DNA from: Flavicella sediminum
GTDB lineage: Bacteria > Bacteroidota > Bacteroidia > Flavobacteriales > Flavobacteriaceae
Direction: 5' to 3'
Length of the DNA: 64,000 bases
Assembly: GCF_006381105.1 (NCBI RefSeq)
Contig: NZ_VDET01000001.1
Location: forward strand, 186,001 to 250,000
Shown: positions 54,039 through 62,625 of the stretch, in pieces
Layout: each line of letters starts with the position of its first letter
Numbering within the stretch: the stretch's first letter is position 1
Program-made: the position numbers and the translations under genes
The notes under the pieces: model-generated
Databases searched by the model: none
What the model was told of the DNA's origin: nothing
The model's input: the letters and a program-made list of their open reading frames with translations, nothing else

Positions 54039-56522
54039 TTATTTGGTACTGATACTGGTTGATGCAGCCATTAAATTGTTTGAAGTTGCTTTTATTTGAA
54101 TGTTTCCACTTTTTTCTGTTGACTTGACAATTAATAGACACAAACCATTAAAGGCTTTTCTTTGAGGTACTTGAAAAGAGGCCATTGATGTTTGGTCCCC
54201 ATTACCAACAGCTGCTAACGTTCCTGCTCCATCTATTTCAAAACTCACTAAATTATCTGCCAATGGACAGATATTTCCATCTTTGTCTTCAATTTTAACG
54301 GTGATAAAAGACAAATCATTACCATCTGCTGATATTTCTGTTCTGTCAGCAATTAGTGAGATTTTAGCTGGCGCACCTGCTGTTTTTATTTCTTTTTCAG
54401 AAACTACTTTTCCGTTTTTGTAGGCAACAGCTTTGATGCTTCCTTTTTGATACGGTACATTCCAAGACAAGCGGTACTTTGTTTTGTACATTCCTTTTTT
54501 GAATCCGTGGTATTCTGAAGGAATTTCTGTAAAATCCTTCCCCTTCACTCGTCGTCCGAAAGATTTTCCATTGACAAATAATTCTACTTCATCACAGTTG
54601 GTGTAGGAGTAAACAGGAATAATTTCTCCTTCTTTTCCTTCCCAATTCCAGTGTGGTAAAATATGCACCATTGGTTCTGTTGTCCACTGACTTTGGTATA
54701 AATAATATCGGTCCTTAGGGAAACCACATAAATCTACAGGAGCAAAATAAGAAGATCGAGAAGGCCAGTCGTCATTCCAATACCCATTTGTAGAATTGTC
54801 TCTTCCTCCATAAGGAGTAGGTTCTCCTAAATAATCAAAACCCGTCCAAATAAATTCTCCTAAAGATCTTGGCTCTTTTGCTTGTGCATCAAATTCAATA
54901 TCTGGAGCATAAGCCCACGGCGGTCCCACAATTACATCATAACTAGAAACGTGATTGGTTTCGTGTTTCTCTTTAAATTCTATCGGTAAATGGTACACAC
55001 CACGGCTACTTGTTTGTGAAGAAGTTTCTGATCCATAAACAATCATATTTGGATTGTCTTTTAAAATTCCTTGATAGTTTTCTGGCCAATAATTCATACC
55101 AACAATGTCTACATAATTGGCTAGTTTGTTTTTAAAAGGTGCCGGAAAATAATTAAATCCAACAGTTGTAGGACGCGTATTGTCTTCGTCATGACAAATA
55201 TCGTTTAACATTTTTGTGATTTTCCATCCATCTTTTCTAGACTGTTCTAAAATTTCATTTCCAATACTCCACATAATAACGGAAGGGTGGTTACGATCTC
55301 TTTTGATCATATCACGTAAATCTTTTTCATGCCATTGGTCAAAATAAGTGTGGTAACCATTTTCAACTTTTCCTATTTTCCACTCATCAAAAGCTTCAAC
55401 AATAACCACGATACCCAATTCATCACAGGCTTTTAAAATTTCTGGTGAAGGTGGGTTATGACTCGTACGAAGTGCATTTACTCCCATGCTTTTCATTATT
55501 TGCATTTGACGTTGCTTCGCTCTAAAATTAATGGCACTCCCTAAAGGACCTTGATCGTGATGCATACAAACACCATTCAATTCTACTTTATTTCCGTTTA
55601 ATAAAAAGCCGTTTTCTTTACTGAATTCAATAGAACGAATTCCAAAATTCGTTTTGTATACATCAGAAATATTTCCATTGACAAGAACAGTACTTGTGGC
55701 TGTATATTGAACTGGCGTATCTAAATCCCATAAAGCAGGATTGTTTAAAGTCACATGGATTGCTGCTTTTTCTGTGGAGTTTTTAGAAAGTGTCAGTTTT
55801 TTACTGTCGTTTGCAACAGTTTCTCCATTTGGATTGGTGATCACGGTTTCTAAAGTTACCGAAGTATTTTTATTCAGTTTATTGCTAATTTTTGTTTCAA
55901 TACTTACAGAAGCTTTTTCTTTTGTTACTTTGGGTGTTGTAATAAAAGTTCCCCATTGCGGAATGTGCACTGCTTCATTTATTTTTAAACGAACATTTCT
56001 ATAAATACCTGCACCTGGATACCATCTTGCTGATAAGTCGGTAGGTGACAATTGAACGGCTAGTACGTTGTCGCCATCAAAATTAATGTGTTTTGTTACA
56101 TCTAATTCAAAACCGATGTAACCATAGGGTCTTTCGCCTACATAGTTGCCATTTAACCAGACTTTGGCATTGTTCATAGCGCCATCAAATTCAACAGATA
56201 TGTACTTGTTTTTCTGCTTTTTGTCTAATGAAAAATGTTTTCGATACCAAGCTTCCCCAGTAACAGGTAATCCACCAGTTCTAGCATTGTGTTTAATGTC
56301 AAACGGACCTTCAATAGCCCAATCATGCGGTAAGTTTAACTTCCTCCATTGCGCATCGTTGTAGTTTGTTTTTTCAGCACCAGGCAATGTGTCTTTTACA
56401 AAAAGCCAATCTTTATTGAAATTTTGATCCTCAAGAGATAAATTTTGAGGAACTTCACAGGAAGTCAAAAAGCAAGATAGGAGCATAGCCGTACTTGCAA
56501 ATAAAATGTAGAGTTGTTTCAT
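54039..56522 (-). CDS. GH2 beta-galactosidase family lipoprotein
   Basis: This 827-residue exo-enzyme is a lipoprotein (Cys22 in FLTSC). A sugar-binding jelly-roll is at about 30-200, an Ig-like domain at about 200-300 and the TIM barrel at about 300-600. The acid/base is Glu423 in MWSIGNE and the nucleophile Glu499 in YGSETSS. Two C-terminal Ig-like domains follow (DUF4982-like, and one starting KISLIADRTEISADGNDLS). In agar and porphyran loci such enzymes remove terminal D-galactose from oligosaccharides. It lies 18 bp after the Dabb gene. Beta-glucuronidase or mannosidase activity is less likely here. Confidence 0.92.
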   Translation of the reverse strand: MKQLYILFASTAMLLSCFLTSCEVPQNLSLEDQNFNKDWLFVKDTLPGAEKTNYNDAQWRKLNLPHDWAIEGPFDIKHNARTGGLPVTGEAWYRKHFSLDKKQKNKYISVEFDGAMNNAKVWLNGNYVGERPYGYIGFELDVTKHINFDGDNVLAVQLSPTDLSARWYPGAGIYRNVRLKINEAVHIPQWGTFITTPKVTKEKASVSIETKISNKLNKNTSVTLETVITNPNGETVANDSKKLTLSKNSTEKAAIHVTLNNPALWDLDTPVQYTATSTVLVNGNISDVYKTNFGIRSIEFSKENGFLLNGNKVELNGVCMHHDQGPLGSAINFRAKQRQMQIMKSMGVNALRTSHNPPSPEILKACDELGIVVIVEAFDEWKIGKVENGYHTYFDQWHEKDLRDMIKRDRNHPSVIMWSIGNEILEQSRKDGWKITKMLNDICHDEDNTRPTTVGFNYFPAPFKNKLANYVDIVGMNYWPENYQGILKDNPNMIVYGSETSSQTSSRGVYHLPIEFKEKHETNHVSSYDVIVGPPWAYAPDIEFDAQAKEPRSLGEFIWTGFDYLGEPTPYGGRDNSTNGYWNDDWPSRSSYFAPVDLCGFPKDRYYLYQSQWTTEPMVHILPHWNWEGKEGEIIPVYSYTNCDEVELFVNGKSFGRRVKGKDFTEIPSEYHGFKKGMYKTKYRLSWNVPYQKGSIKAVAYKNGKVVSEKEIKTAGAPAKISLIADRTEISADGNDLSFITVKIEDKDGNICPLADNLVSFEIDGAGTLAAVGNGDQTSMASFQVPQRKAFNGLCLLIVKSTEKSGNIQIKATSNNLMAASTSISTK

Positions 56523-56540
56523 GGACTATTTTTTTTTAGT

Positions 56541-56855
56541 TTAAGCTTCGGAATCATAAATGAGAACGCGATCCCATAATTGACTAGATTCTTCTATAAA
56601 AGTTGTATGTACGTCTTCTATTTGGTATGCGTCGTGTTGTTTTTTAGATTGAAAACCAACGGATAATGAAAAAGTAAAGGAGTCGTCAATAACAGCACGT
56701 TCTTTTTTTGGAGGAGTTCCAATAAAGGAACTTTCGATAAATTTTGAATTAGAAATGAATTTTTCTAATGAGGATTTGAAAGCGGTTTTGTCTTCAGAAG
56801 ATTCTGGATTTTTTAACCAGAACAAAACCGTATGCATAAATTTTATGGTAGCCAT
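56541..56855 (-). CDS. Dabb-family (stress-responsive alpha/beta barrel) protein
   Basis: This 104-residue single-domain protein has the ferredoxin-like dimeric barrel pattern: MHTVLFWLKN at the start, FIGTPPKKERAVIDDSFTFSLSV in the middle and HDAYQIEDVHTTFIEES near the end. No signal peptide is seen. Dabb proteins often occur in sugar-catabolic clusters, but few have a known reaction; some relatives act as mutarotases or cyclases. It is co-transcribed with GH2 from its own promoter. Function here is unknown. Confidence 0.82.
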   Translation of the reverse strand: MATIKFMHTVLFWLKNPESSEDKTAFKSSLEKFISNSKFIESSFIGTPPKKERAVIDDSFTFSLSVGFQSKKQHDAYQIEDVHTTFIEESSQLWDRVLIYDSEA

Positions 56856-56880
56856 TTTGTTTAAATTATTGGATTCTTTG

Positions 56881-56911
56881 TAAATATAGATGTATTAATA
56901 TTTTCCACAAA
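56881..56911 (-). promoter_or_regulatory. Bacteroidota-type promoter of the Dabb-GH2 operon
   Basis: On the minus strand, TTTG (plus 56908-56911), a 19-nt spacer and TATATTTA (plus 56881-56888) match TTTG/TAnnTTTG with one mismatch. An AATACATCTA half-palindrome (minus strand, plus 56887-56896) lies inside the spacer, where a bound repressor would block RNA polymerase. Confidence 0.6.
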
Positions 56912-57016
56912 AGAAAGACCGATACGTATTAAAGGAAAAGACATTTGTGGTAGGATTGGCAATTATTCAGAATAAAGAAGTTACTTGATTTTTATTCTCG
57001 TCAAAATTTGACATAA

Positions 57017-57056
57017 AGAAGCCCTGAAAATTATTTTTCAGGGCTTCTTTTTTTTT
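57017..57056. terminator. Strong terminator downstream of the sulfatase
   Basis: AGAAGCCCTGAAAA (57017-57030) pairs perfectly with TTTTCAGGGCTTCT (57035-57048), followed on the plus strand by a T-run. On the minus strand it closes the kelch-sulfatase unit. The rest of 56856-57068 holds only the Dabb promoter. Confidence 0.85.
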
Positions 57057-57068
57057 GCATATAATTCG

Positions 57069-58892
57069 TTATATTTTTTCTATATATACATAGTATGCAA
57101 CATTTTTATTTCCTTTGGCGTCGTAAAAGTTCGCATTCATTTTAGTTTTACCCGCTTTTAAATTTATGGTAAAAGTAGCTTCTTTGTCTTTGTTTGTCAC
57201 GGCGACTTCTTCAAAAATAGTGCTGCCAAGTTTAATAGAAGCTTTTGTGTACTGCATGTTTTTACCTGCTGGAATTTCTTTTTCTAATCCAGGAAGTTGC
57301 TCGGTACTAATGGCAGGAATAGTGGTATTGATCAATAGGCCAGATTCCAAAGGATATCTGCGTAAAGCAATATTGTAAGTCCCTTGTTTTTTAACATCAA
57401 TACACCAGTAACCTTTTCCTTTATTTCCATTTCTAATAGCTATTTGATTCCAGGGTTGGTTTCCGTTATCCGCATGAATATCATGACAGGTTAAAGTAAT
57501 TGGGTTTTCTTTTTCGGATCCTACTTTGAAATAAATTTCTTTATCAAAATCTACAGAAACTTCGTTCCACCATTGTTCGTAAAAAGCACGCATTTCTGCA
57601 ACTTTCTCTGGGTTTTTATCAGCAATATTGTTTTTTTGACCTTTGTCGTTTGAAATGTTGTACAATTCCTTTCCGTCAATTAACCTCCACTTATTTTGCA
57701 TTACTGCTGAAGATTTCCATTTTTTTGGACTTTGAATTCTTTGAGAATCGGTAACCAACATTCTGTTATTTGTTGTTTCAGGATTTTTTAACATTGGCAC
57801 CAAGCTCTGTCCGGCAATTTTTAAATGCTCCTTTGGAAGTGAAATACCACAAAGTTCTGCCAAAGTAGGCATAATATCTACAACACTTGTTAGTTCATTA
57901 ATGTCGGTTGCTGTTGTAATATTTCCGTTTTTCCAATGAATAAAGAAAGGAACTCTATGTCCACCGTCATACTGGCTACCTTTGTTTCCTCGCATACCAG
58001 CATTAAACCCGGTTGAGGTTTTTGTTTTTTTATTGTAATAGTTTCCTGCTGCCGTACCATTATCTGTCATAAAAATTAAGATGGTGTTGTCGGCAATTTT
58101 TAAAGCTTCTAATTCTTTTCTAAGTTTTCCGAAATTGTCATCTATATTCGTAATCATGCCATAAAAACGTTTTTGCTTTTCAGCTAAAACAGTAGCAGGT
58201 AAATCTTTGTACATGTTGTAATAAGATACAGGAACATTGTATGGTCCGTGTGGCGCATTAGATGCGATGTAGCAAAAGAATGGCTTTTCTTTGTTCTCTT
58301 TGATGAAATTAATAGCTTCACCAAAAAAGATATCTGTACAATAGCCTTCGTATTTAACAGGTTTTCCATTTTTAAAATAGGTGTCGTTAAAATAGGTATT
58401 GTCCCAAAAATCTGGCGTTTGCTGAACACCACCACCACCATGCATTACGGTATGTTGAAAACCTCTGTGTTCAGGTCTAAACGGATAATTGTCTCCCATG
58501 TGCCATTTTCCAAAGCCACCAGTTGTATAACCACCTTCAGCAAACATATTGGCCAAGGTTTTTTCTTTTTCTCTTAATAAAGACCAGCCTCCAATGGTAT
58601 GCCATACACCTGTGCTGTTAGCATATCTTCCTGTCATTAAAGCAGAACGCGTAGGTGCACAAGTAGGACCCACATGAAAATCTGTTAAGTGGTAACTTTC
58701 TCCATGAAAAGCATCAATATTAGGTGTTTTGATGATTTTATTTCCATGCACTCCTAAATCTCCATACCCTTGGTCATCAGTAATTACTAGAATTACATTT
58801 GGTTTTGTTTCTGCGTTTTGCTTGTTTATTTTTTTACTAGTACAACTTGTTACTGCTAGAATAAGTACTAAAAAGTAATTGATTATTTTCAC
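57069..58892 (-). CDS. S1-family sulfatase lipoprotein with C-terminal accessory domain
   Basis: This 607-residue lipoprotein (Cys17 in LAVTSC) has the sulfatase N-terminus ITDDQGYGDLGVHG and the canonical formylglycine site CAPTR with Cys78. GKWHMGD, the substrate loop HGPYNVP and MTDNGTAAG follow. The sulfatase ends near residue 470. About 130 further residues (from ENPITLTC) form a beta-rich domain (GTYNIALRRYPLESG) seen in some marine galactan sulfatases. It should act in the periplasm or at the surface. The sulfate position is unknown. It follows the kelch gene by 15 bp. Confidence 0.9.
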   Translation of the reverse strand: MKIINYFLVLILAVTSCTSKKINKQNAETKPNVILVITDDQGYGDLGVHGNKIIKTPNIDAFHGESYHLTDFHVGPTCAPTRSALMTGRYANSTGVWHTIGGWSLLREKEKTLANMFAEGGYTTGGFGKWHMGDNYPFRPEHRGFQHTVMHGGGGVQQTPDFWDNTYFNDTYFKNGKPVKYEGYCTDIFFGEAINFIKENKEKPFFCYIASNAPHGPYNVPVSYYNMYKDLPATVLAEKQKRFYGMITNIDDNFGKLRKELEALKIADNTILIFMTDNGTAAGNYYNKKTKTSTGFNAGMRGNKGSQYDGGHRVPFFIHWKNGNITTATDINELTSVVDIMPTLAELCGISLPKEHLKIAGQSLVPMLKNPETTNNRMLVTDSQRIQSPKKWKSSAVMQNKWRLIDGKELYNISNDKGQKNNIADKNPEKVAEMRAFYEQWWNEVSVDFDKEIYFKVGSEKENPITLTCHDIHADNGNQPWNQIAIRNGNKGKGYWCIDVKKQGTYNIALRRYPLESGLLINTTIPAISTEQLPGLEKEIPAGKNMQYTKASIKLGSTIFEEVAVTNKDKEATFTINLKAGKTKMNANFYDAKGNKNVAYYVYIEKI

Positions 58893-58907
58893 GACGTATA
58901 TATTTAA

Positions 58908-59894
58908 TTAATATTTTTCCATTGTTGTTAATTCTGGTGATCCACCCCTATGACCACAACCAGAAGCGATGTAAATTTCATCTTTAAAAATTAAAGCACC
59001 AGATCCATGTCTTCCTTGGAATAAAGGAGGGAAAGTTGTCCATGTATGATTTTTAATACTTAAAGCTTCTACTTGGTTATGCGCCTGCTCCTGATGTATC
59101 GATTCTCCTCCAAGAACTAAAATAGCATCCTGATAGCGAATGGCCATATTTCCGGCTCTTTGCGTTGGGATTTTTTCTTTTAAAGTACTCCATGTATTAC
59201 TTTGAATATCATAGACATCTACTTCGGCAATAGTTTCAGAAAATGTAGCTTTTGGAGCTTTCGATAAACGTCCAGCCAAGGTATAAATTTTACCTTCAGC
59301 TTCTACGGCTTGAAAATGATCTCTTGCTCTTGGTGCATCGGGAAGTATTTTCCATTCACCTGTTTCTAAATTATAAGTATCCAACCATTTTTTATGACCA
59401 CTACGGTGACCGTCTAAAATACCACAGCTCACATAAACAAGGCCATTTTTAATAATATTTCCTGTAGATCCTCTTCGTCTGTCTTGAGGTATTTCTGCAT
59501 CTTTTACCCAAGTGTTTGTATTTGTGTCGTAATAATAAATATGTTCAACCGGAGTTTCTCCAGGATATTTTCCGGTCATGGCTCCAATAATATAGACTTT
59601 GTTTTGGTATACTACAGGTTGAAAATGATGGAACTCAATTGGAGGTTTTTCTCCAGTTGTCCATTGTTGTGTTTTTGTGTCGAAAATACTAACGGGTCTT
59701 ATTCCACGACCTCCTAATAAATAAAATTTATCGTCGACTTTTACAAAAGCGGCTTCGTGTCGTTTGATGGGTTTTGAAGCGTCAGAAGCAATAACTTCTT
59801 GCCATTTTCGAGTTTTTTTGTTGTTTTGTTTTTTTTCAGAATTACAAGAACAAAGTAAGATGAGTGCTAGACTGGTAAGTAGTATTTTTTTCAT
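58908..59894 (-). CDS. Kelch-repeat beta-propeller lipoprotein
   Basis: This 328-residue lipoprotein (Cys17 in LLCSC) has about six kelch repeats, each with a Gly-Gly pair and a spaced Tyr/Trp (LGGRGIRPVSIFDTKTQQW, GNMAIRYQDAILVLGGE). The fold is shared by NanM-type mutarotases, galactose-oxidase propellers and many binding proteins. The copper-site residues of galactose oxidase were not recognised, so an oxidase is unlikely. Co-transcription with a sulfatase suggests a sugar-binding or mutarotase role in the periplasm (inference). Confidence 0.82.
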   Translation of the reverse strand: MKKILLTSLALILLCSCNSEKKQNNKKTRKWQEVIASDASKPIKRHEAAFVKVDDKFYLLGGRGIRPVSIFDTKTQQWTTGEKPPIEFHHFQPVVYQNKVYIIGAMTGKYPGETPVEHIYYYDTNTNTWVKDAEIPQDRRRGSTGNIIKNGLVYVSCGILDGHRSGHKKWLDTYNLETGEWKILPDAPRARDHFQAVEAEGKIYTLAGRLSKAPKATFSETIAEVDVYDIQSNTWSTLKEKIPTQRAGNMAIRYQDAILVLGGESIHQEQAHNQVEALSIKNHTWTTFPPLFQGRHGSGALIFKDEIYIASGCGHRGGSPELTTMEKY

Positions 59895-60088
59895 TGAATA
59901 ACAATTTTAATCTTGTAAATGTAGCTTTTTGTTCTGGCTTTAAGAAAAAATAAAAGTAGACAATCCTTATCAGGCTGAACGGCATATGTGGTTAGAATAA
60001 AGGGACAAATGGTTTTTTATAAAGCAGATTTCGTCTTATTTGAATGAATTTTGTATGCAATAAAGAGTGGAGATATTTTTAAGTAAAA

Positions 60089-60125
60089 CAATAGGTATTG
60101 TTTAAAAGGAATACAACACCTATTG
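60089..60125 (-). terminator. Terminator after GH16
   Basis: CAATAGGTATTGT (60089-60101) pairs with ACAACACCTATTG (60113-60125) with one G:U pair, and TTTT follows on the minus strand. The rest of the 251-bp gap 59895-60145 has no gene; TAAATGTA at 59916-59923 may be a -7 box for the kelch gene. Confidence 0.65.
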
Positions 60126-60145
60126 CGACTATTTTTTATAGGGGG

Positions 60146-61024
60146 TTATTTTTTCTTTTTTTGCTTCCAAGCTCTGAAATACTTTATATGAAATTCACCA
60201 TCTAATCGATCATTATCTGGCAGTGCACCAAACCATTTATTTGATTCGCAGTTAAAGTTGACTTCCAAAGGTTGATGCCAATGTGTGTTTTCGGCTTCTC
60301 TAAATAAAATTCCATCAATATAAAACTTGATAGATTCTTTGGTCCATTCTAAGCCCCAAGTATGGTACTCTTTTTGAAGTTCTAAAGGGAAATAATATTT
60401 TTTAGTTCGAGAAAAATGTTTTTTAATATCTCCTTTGTTTTTAGGTGCTCTAAAAACATGAATGTTCGAGTTTAAATCATGACGATTGTACAAAACTCCT
60501 GGCGCATTTTCACAAATGTCAATTTCCGTCCACCAATCTCTATCCACATTGGTCATCCAAAATCCAGAAACCCAAGGAGCATCCATTAGTTTAATTTCCG
60601 CTTCAAAATAACCATAAAGAAATTTTTGTTTACTTTTTATAAAACCTGTAGAATGTGTAAAGTCTTTGGGTAGTTTTTCTTGTCCATGTTGATTTACGCG
60701 AATAACCACTTCTCCGTTTTCTAATTGTACATTAGAACCATGAAAATAAGTAGGAGGTCTTCCTTTCCATTTTGGGTTGTTTGGGTACCAACGTGAGGTG
60801 TTTAAATTTTTAGTATCAAATTCGTCGGAGTCTTTTTTTAGTAATTTCCAACGACCTTCGTTTTTTTGATCGGATAGCGGCAAACGATTTGAAATTCGTT
60901 TTGGAGCGGTTTCAAGTCGTACACTATCCACATATTTTTTGGGTGGAATCGTTAAGTCTTGAGAAAATAAATTCATGCTAGATAGGAATACAATTCCTGC
61001 AAGTAATTTTGTTTGTTGTATCAT
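60146..61024 (-). CDS. GH16 endo-galactanase (beta-agarase/porphyranase group)
   Basis: This 292-residue secreted enzyme has a signal peptide ending near NLFSQ (21). The GH16 beta-jelly-roll follows, with the catalytic motif Glu167-Ile-Asp169-Ile-Cys-Glu172 (nucleophile Glu167, acid/base Glu172). The motif lacks an extra residue between Asp and the second Glu beyond the IC pair, the beta-bulge pattern of agarase-type GH16. Aromatic clusters (WWTEI, GFWMTNVDRDWW) line the cleft. There is no T9SS tail, so it is likely periplasmic or released. Co-transcribed with GH43. Agarase, porphyranase and furcellaranase specificities cannot be distinguished. Confidence 0.88.
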   Translation of the reverse strand: MIQQTKLLAGIVFLSSMNLFSQDLTIPPKKYVDSVRLETAPKRISNRLPLSDQKNEGRWKLLKKDSDEFDTKNLNTSRWYPNNPKWKGRPPTYFHGSNVQLENGEVVIRVNQHGQEKLPKDFTHSTGFIKSKQKFLYGYFEAEIKLMDAPWVSGFWMTNVDRDWWTEIDICENAPGVLYNRHDLNSNIHVFRAPKNKGDIKKHFSRTKKYYFPLELQKEYHTWGLEWTKESIKFYIDGILFREAENTHWHQPLEVNFNCESNKWFGALPDNDRLDGEFHIKYFRAWKQKKKK

Positions 61025-61073
61025 GTTCGCTTTTTTAATTTTTAGAAAGTAGTGCTGTTTGGTGAATTGCTGC

Positions 61074-62399
61074 TTAATTGAATTTGACCCAGTCTATATT
61101 TAATAAATAATTAGTTCCTCCTTCAAAAACGAGTTTGATGTTTTGAACTCCTTTTATTTTTTTTGAAATAGGACTGCTAACCTCTTGCCAATTGTTCCAA
61201 CCACCTGTATTGTGTACTTGCGTTGTGGTGATAAGTTGGTTGTTTATGTATAATTTTATTAGTCCTCCTTGTGTTCCTGAAGAGACTTTATAAGTTACAT
61301 TTTTAACTTTTTTAGAGCTGAAATCTACAGCGTTATAGCTTACTTCGGAACCTGATTTTATATAGTCTAATTGCCAATTCACTTCGTTCGATTCTTTAAT
61401 TCTACTAATTTTTAAATTTTTTGAAGTGGTGTAGCGATCAATTTGTATGGGCTGGTCAATAGGGTGAAGACCTACGCCTCTTAAAGTAGCTGTTTTGTGT
61501 TGAATCAGTCCTTTTTTGTTAAAGAACAAACTATCTACACGCATAGAACGTAAATGCTGGTCGTTTGAAATATCATGATGATGGTAAAAAATATACCATT
61601 GTTTTTTGAATGCAACAATAGAATGGTGGTTGGTCCAAGCGCCATCTTTCCACCTGTCCAAAATTACACCTTGGTACGTAAAAGGTCCTTTAGGATTGGT
61701 ACCAGTTGCGTAGGCAATTTCTTCAGATCCTCCTGGAGCATGTGGAAAAGTGAAATAGTAGGTGCCATCTTTTTTAAAAACAAAAGATCCTTCTTTGTAT
61801 TTTCCCGGAAGCGTTTCTATTTTTTGTGGTTTTCCTTTGATGCTTTTCATGTCCTGAGCGAGTTCAACCACAAATAAATTTTCTCCACCTCCATAATACA
61901 TATAGGCTTTTCCATCATCGTCAACCAATACATTAGGGTCAATTCCCTCAATTCCTTTTATATAATTTTTTTCAACAGAAAAAGGACCGGTAGGAGATTT
62001 AGAAGTGGCGACACCAATTCTTCTAAAAGAACTTTTGTCGGCTGGTGGTGCCGGAAAGTAATAATAGTAAGTATCTCCTTTTTTAACACAATCTGGTGCC
62101 CACATACCAAAACCTTTCGGATTTCCCCAAGGAACATCCGTTTGATCGATAATCAATCCATGGTCTTTCCAAGTGGTCATGTTTTCTGTAGAAAAGACAT
62201 GGTAATAGGGCATGCAAAAGCCATTGTCAGCAAAACCTTCTTCGCAGCGAATATCTGTAGAAGGATAAACATATAATTTTCCATCAAATACACGAGCAGT
62301 AGGATCTGCGGTATACATATGTGTTACAATTGGGTTTTGGGCATTCGCTAAACTGCCTGCGAGCAATGCGAATACCAAAAGAGTTTTATAGCGTTTCAT
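61074..62399 (-). CDS. GH43-family beta-propeller glycosidase with CBM6-like domain
   Basis: This 441-residue secreted enzyme has a signal peptide ending near ANAQ (21). The five-bladed GH43 propeller covers about 25-310. Its blade-1 Asp lies in YTADPTARVFDGKLYVYPS, the middle Asp in GIDPNVLVDDDGK and the Glu in YKEGSFVFKK, the three expected acidic residues. The C-terminal 120 residues form a CBM6-like beta-sandwich (YNAVDFSS...GWNNWQEVSSPI...NYLLNIDWVKFN). Most GH43 enzymes act on arabinose or xylose, but some subfamilies occur in galactan loci as exo-beta-galactosidases, which fits better here. It lies 49 bp before GH16. Confidence 0.87.
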   Translation of the reverse strand: MKRYKTLLVFALLAGSLANAQNPIVTHMYTADPTARVFDGKLYVYPSTDIRCEEGFADNGFCMPYYHVFSTENMTTWKDHGLIIDQTDVPWGNPKGFGMWAPDCVKKGDTYYYYFPAPPADKSSFRRIGVATSKSPTGPFSVEKNYIKGIEGIDPNVLVDDDGKAYMYYGGGENLFVVELAQDMKSIKGKPQKIETLPGKYKEGSFVFKKDGTYYFTFPHAPGGSEEIAYATGTNPKGPFTYQGVILDRWKDGAWTNHHSIVAFKKQWYIFYHHHDISNDQHLRSMRVDSLFFNKKGLIQHKTATLRGVGLHPIDQPIQIDRYTTSKNLKISRIKESNEVNWQLDYIKSGSEVSYNAVDFSSKKVKNVTYKVSSGTQGGLIKLYINNQLITTTQVHNTGGWNNWQEVSSPISKKIKGVQNIKLVFEGGTNYLLNIDWVKFN

Positions 62400-62625
62400 A
62401 AGAGTTGAATTAATAGTTCATTAAAAAAATGTATAAGATGTTGTGAAATTAGAGCATACAAGCGCGATAGTTTTCTATATATGTGCGTAAGAGTAAAACG
62501 TATGTATTCAAAAACTTATAATATGATTAAATACATATGTACTACTTATAAAATCATTTAGTTAGCGATTAGCTGTTGAAAAGTTTTAAGTTTATTTTCT
62601 ATTAACTACTTAAACTAAATTACGT
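62400..62625. promoter_or_regulatory. Divergent promoter region between GH43 and the plus-strand lipoprotein
   Basis: No gene is visible. It contains ATGTATT (62502-62508) and AATACATATGTA (62530-62541), facing half-sites of the palindrome at 23705-23722, with TACATATGTA itself self-complementary. No clear consensus -33/-7 pair was found for either gene. Confidence 0.4.

Noticed and set aside
58908-59894. Galactose oxidase
   Set aside because: The Tyr-Cys/Tyr/His copper site and the extra domains of galactose oxidases are missing in this 328-residue kelch protein.
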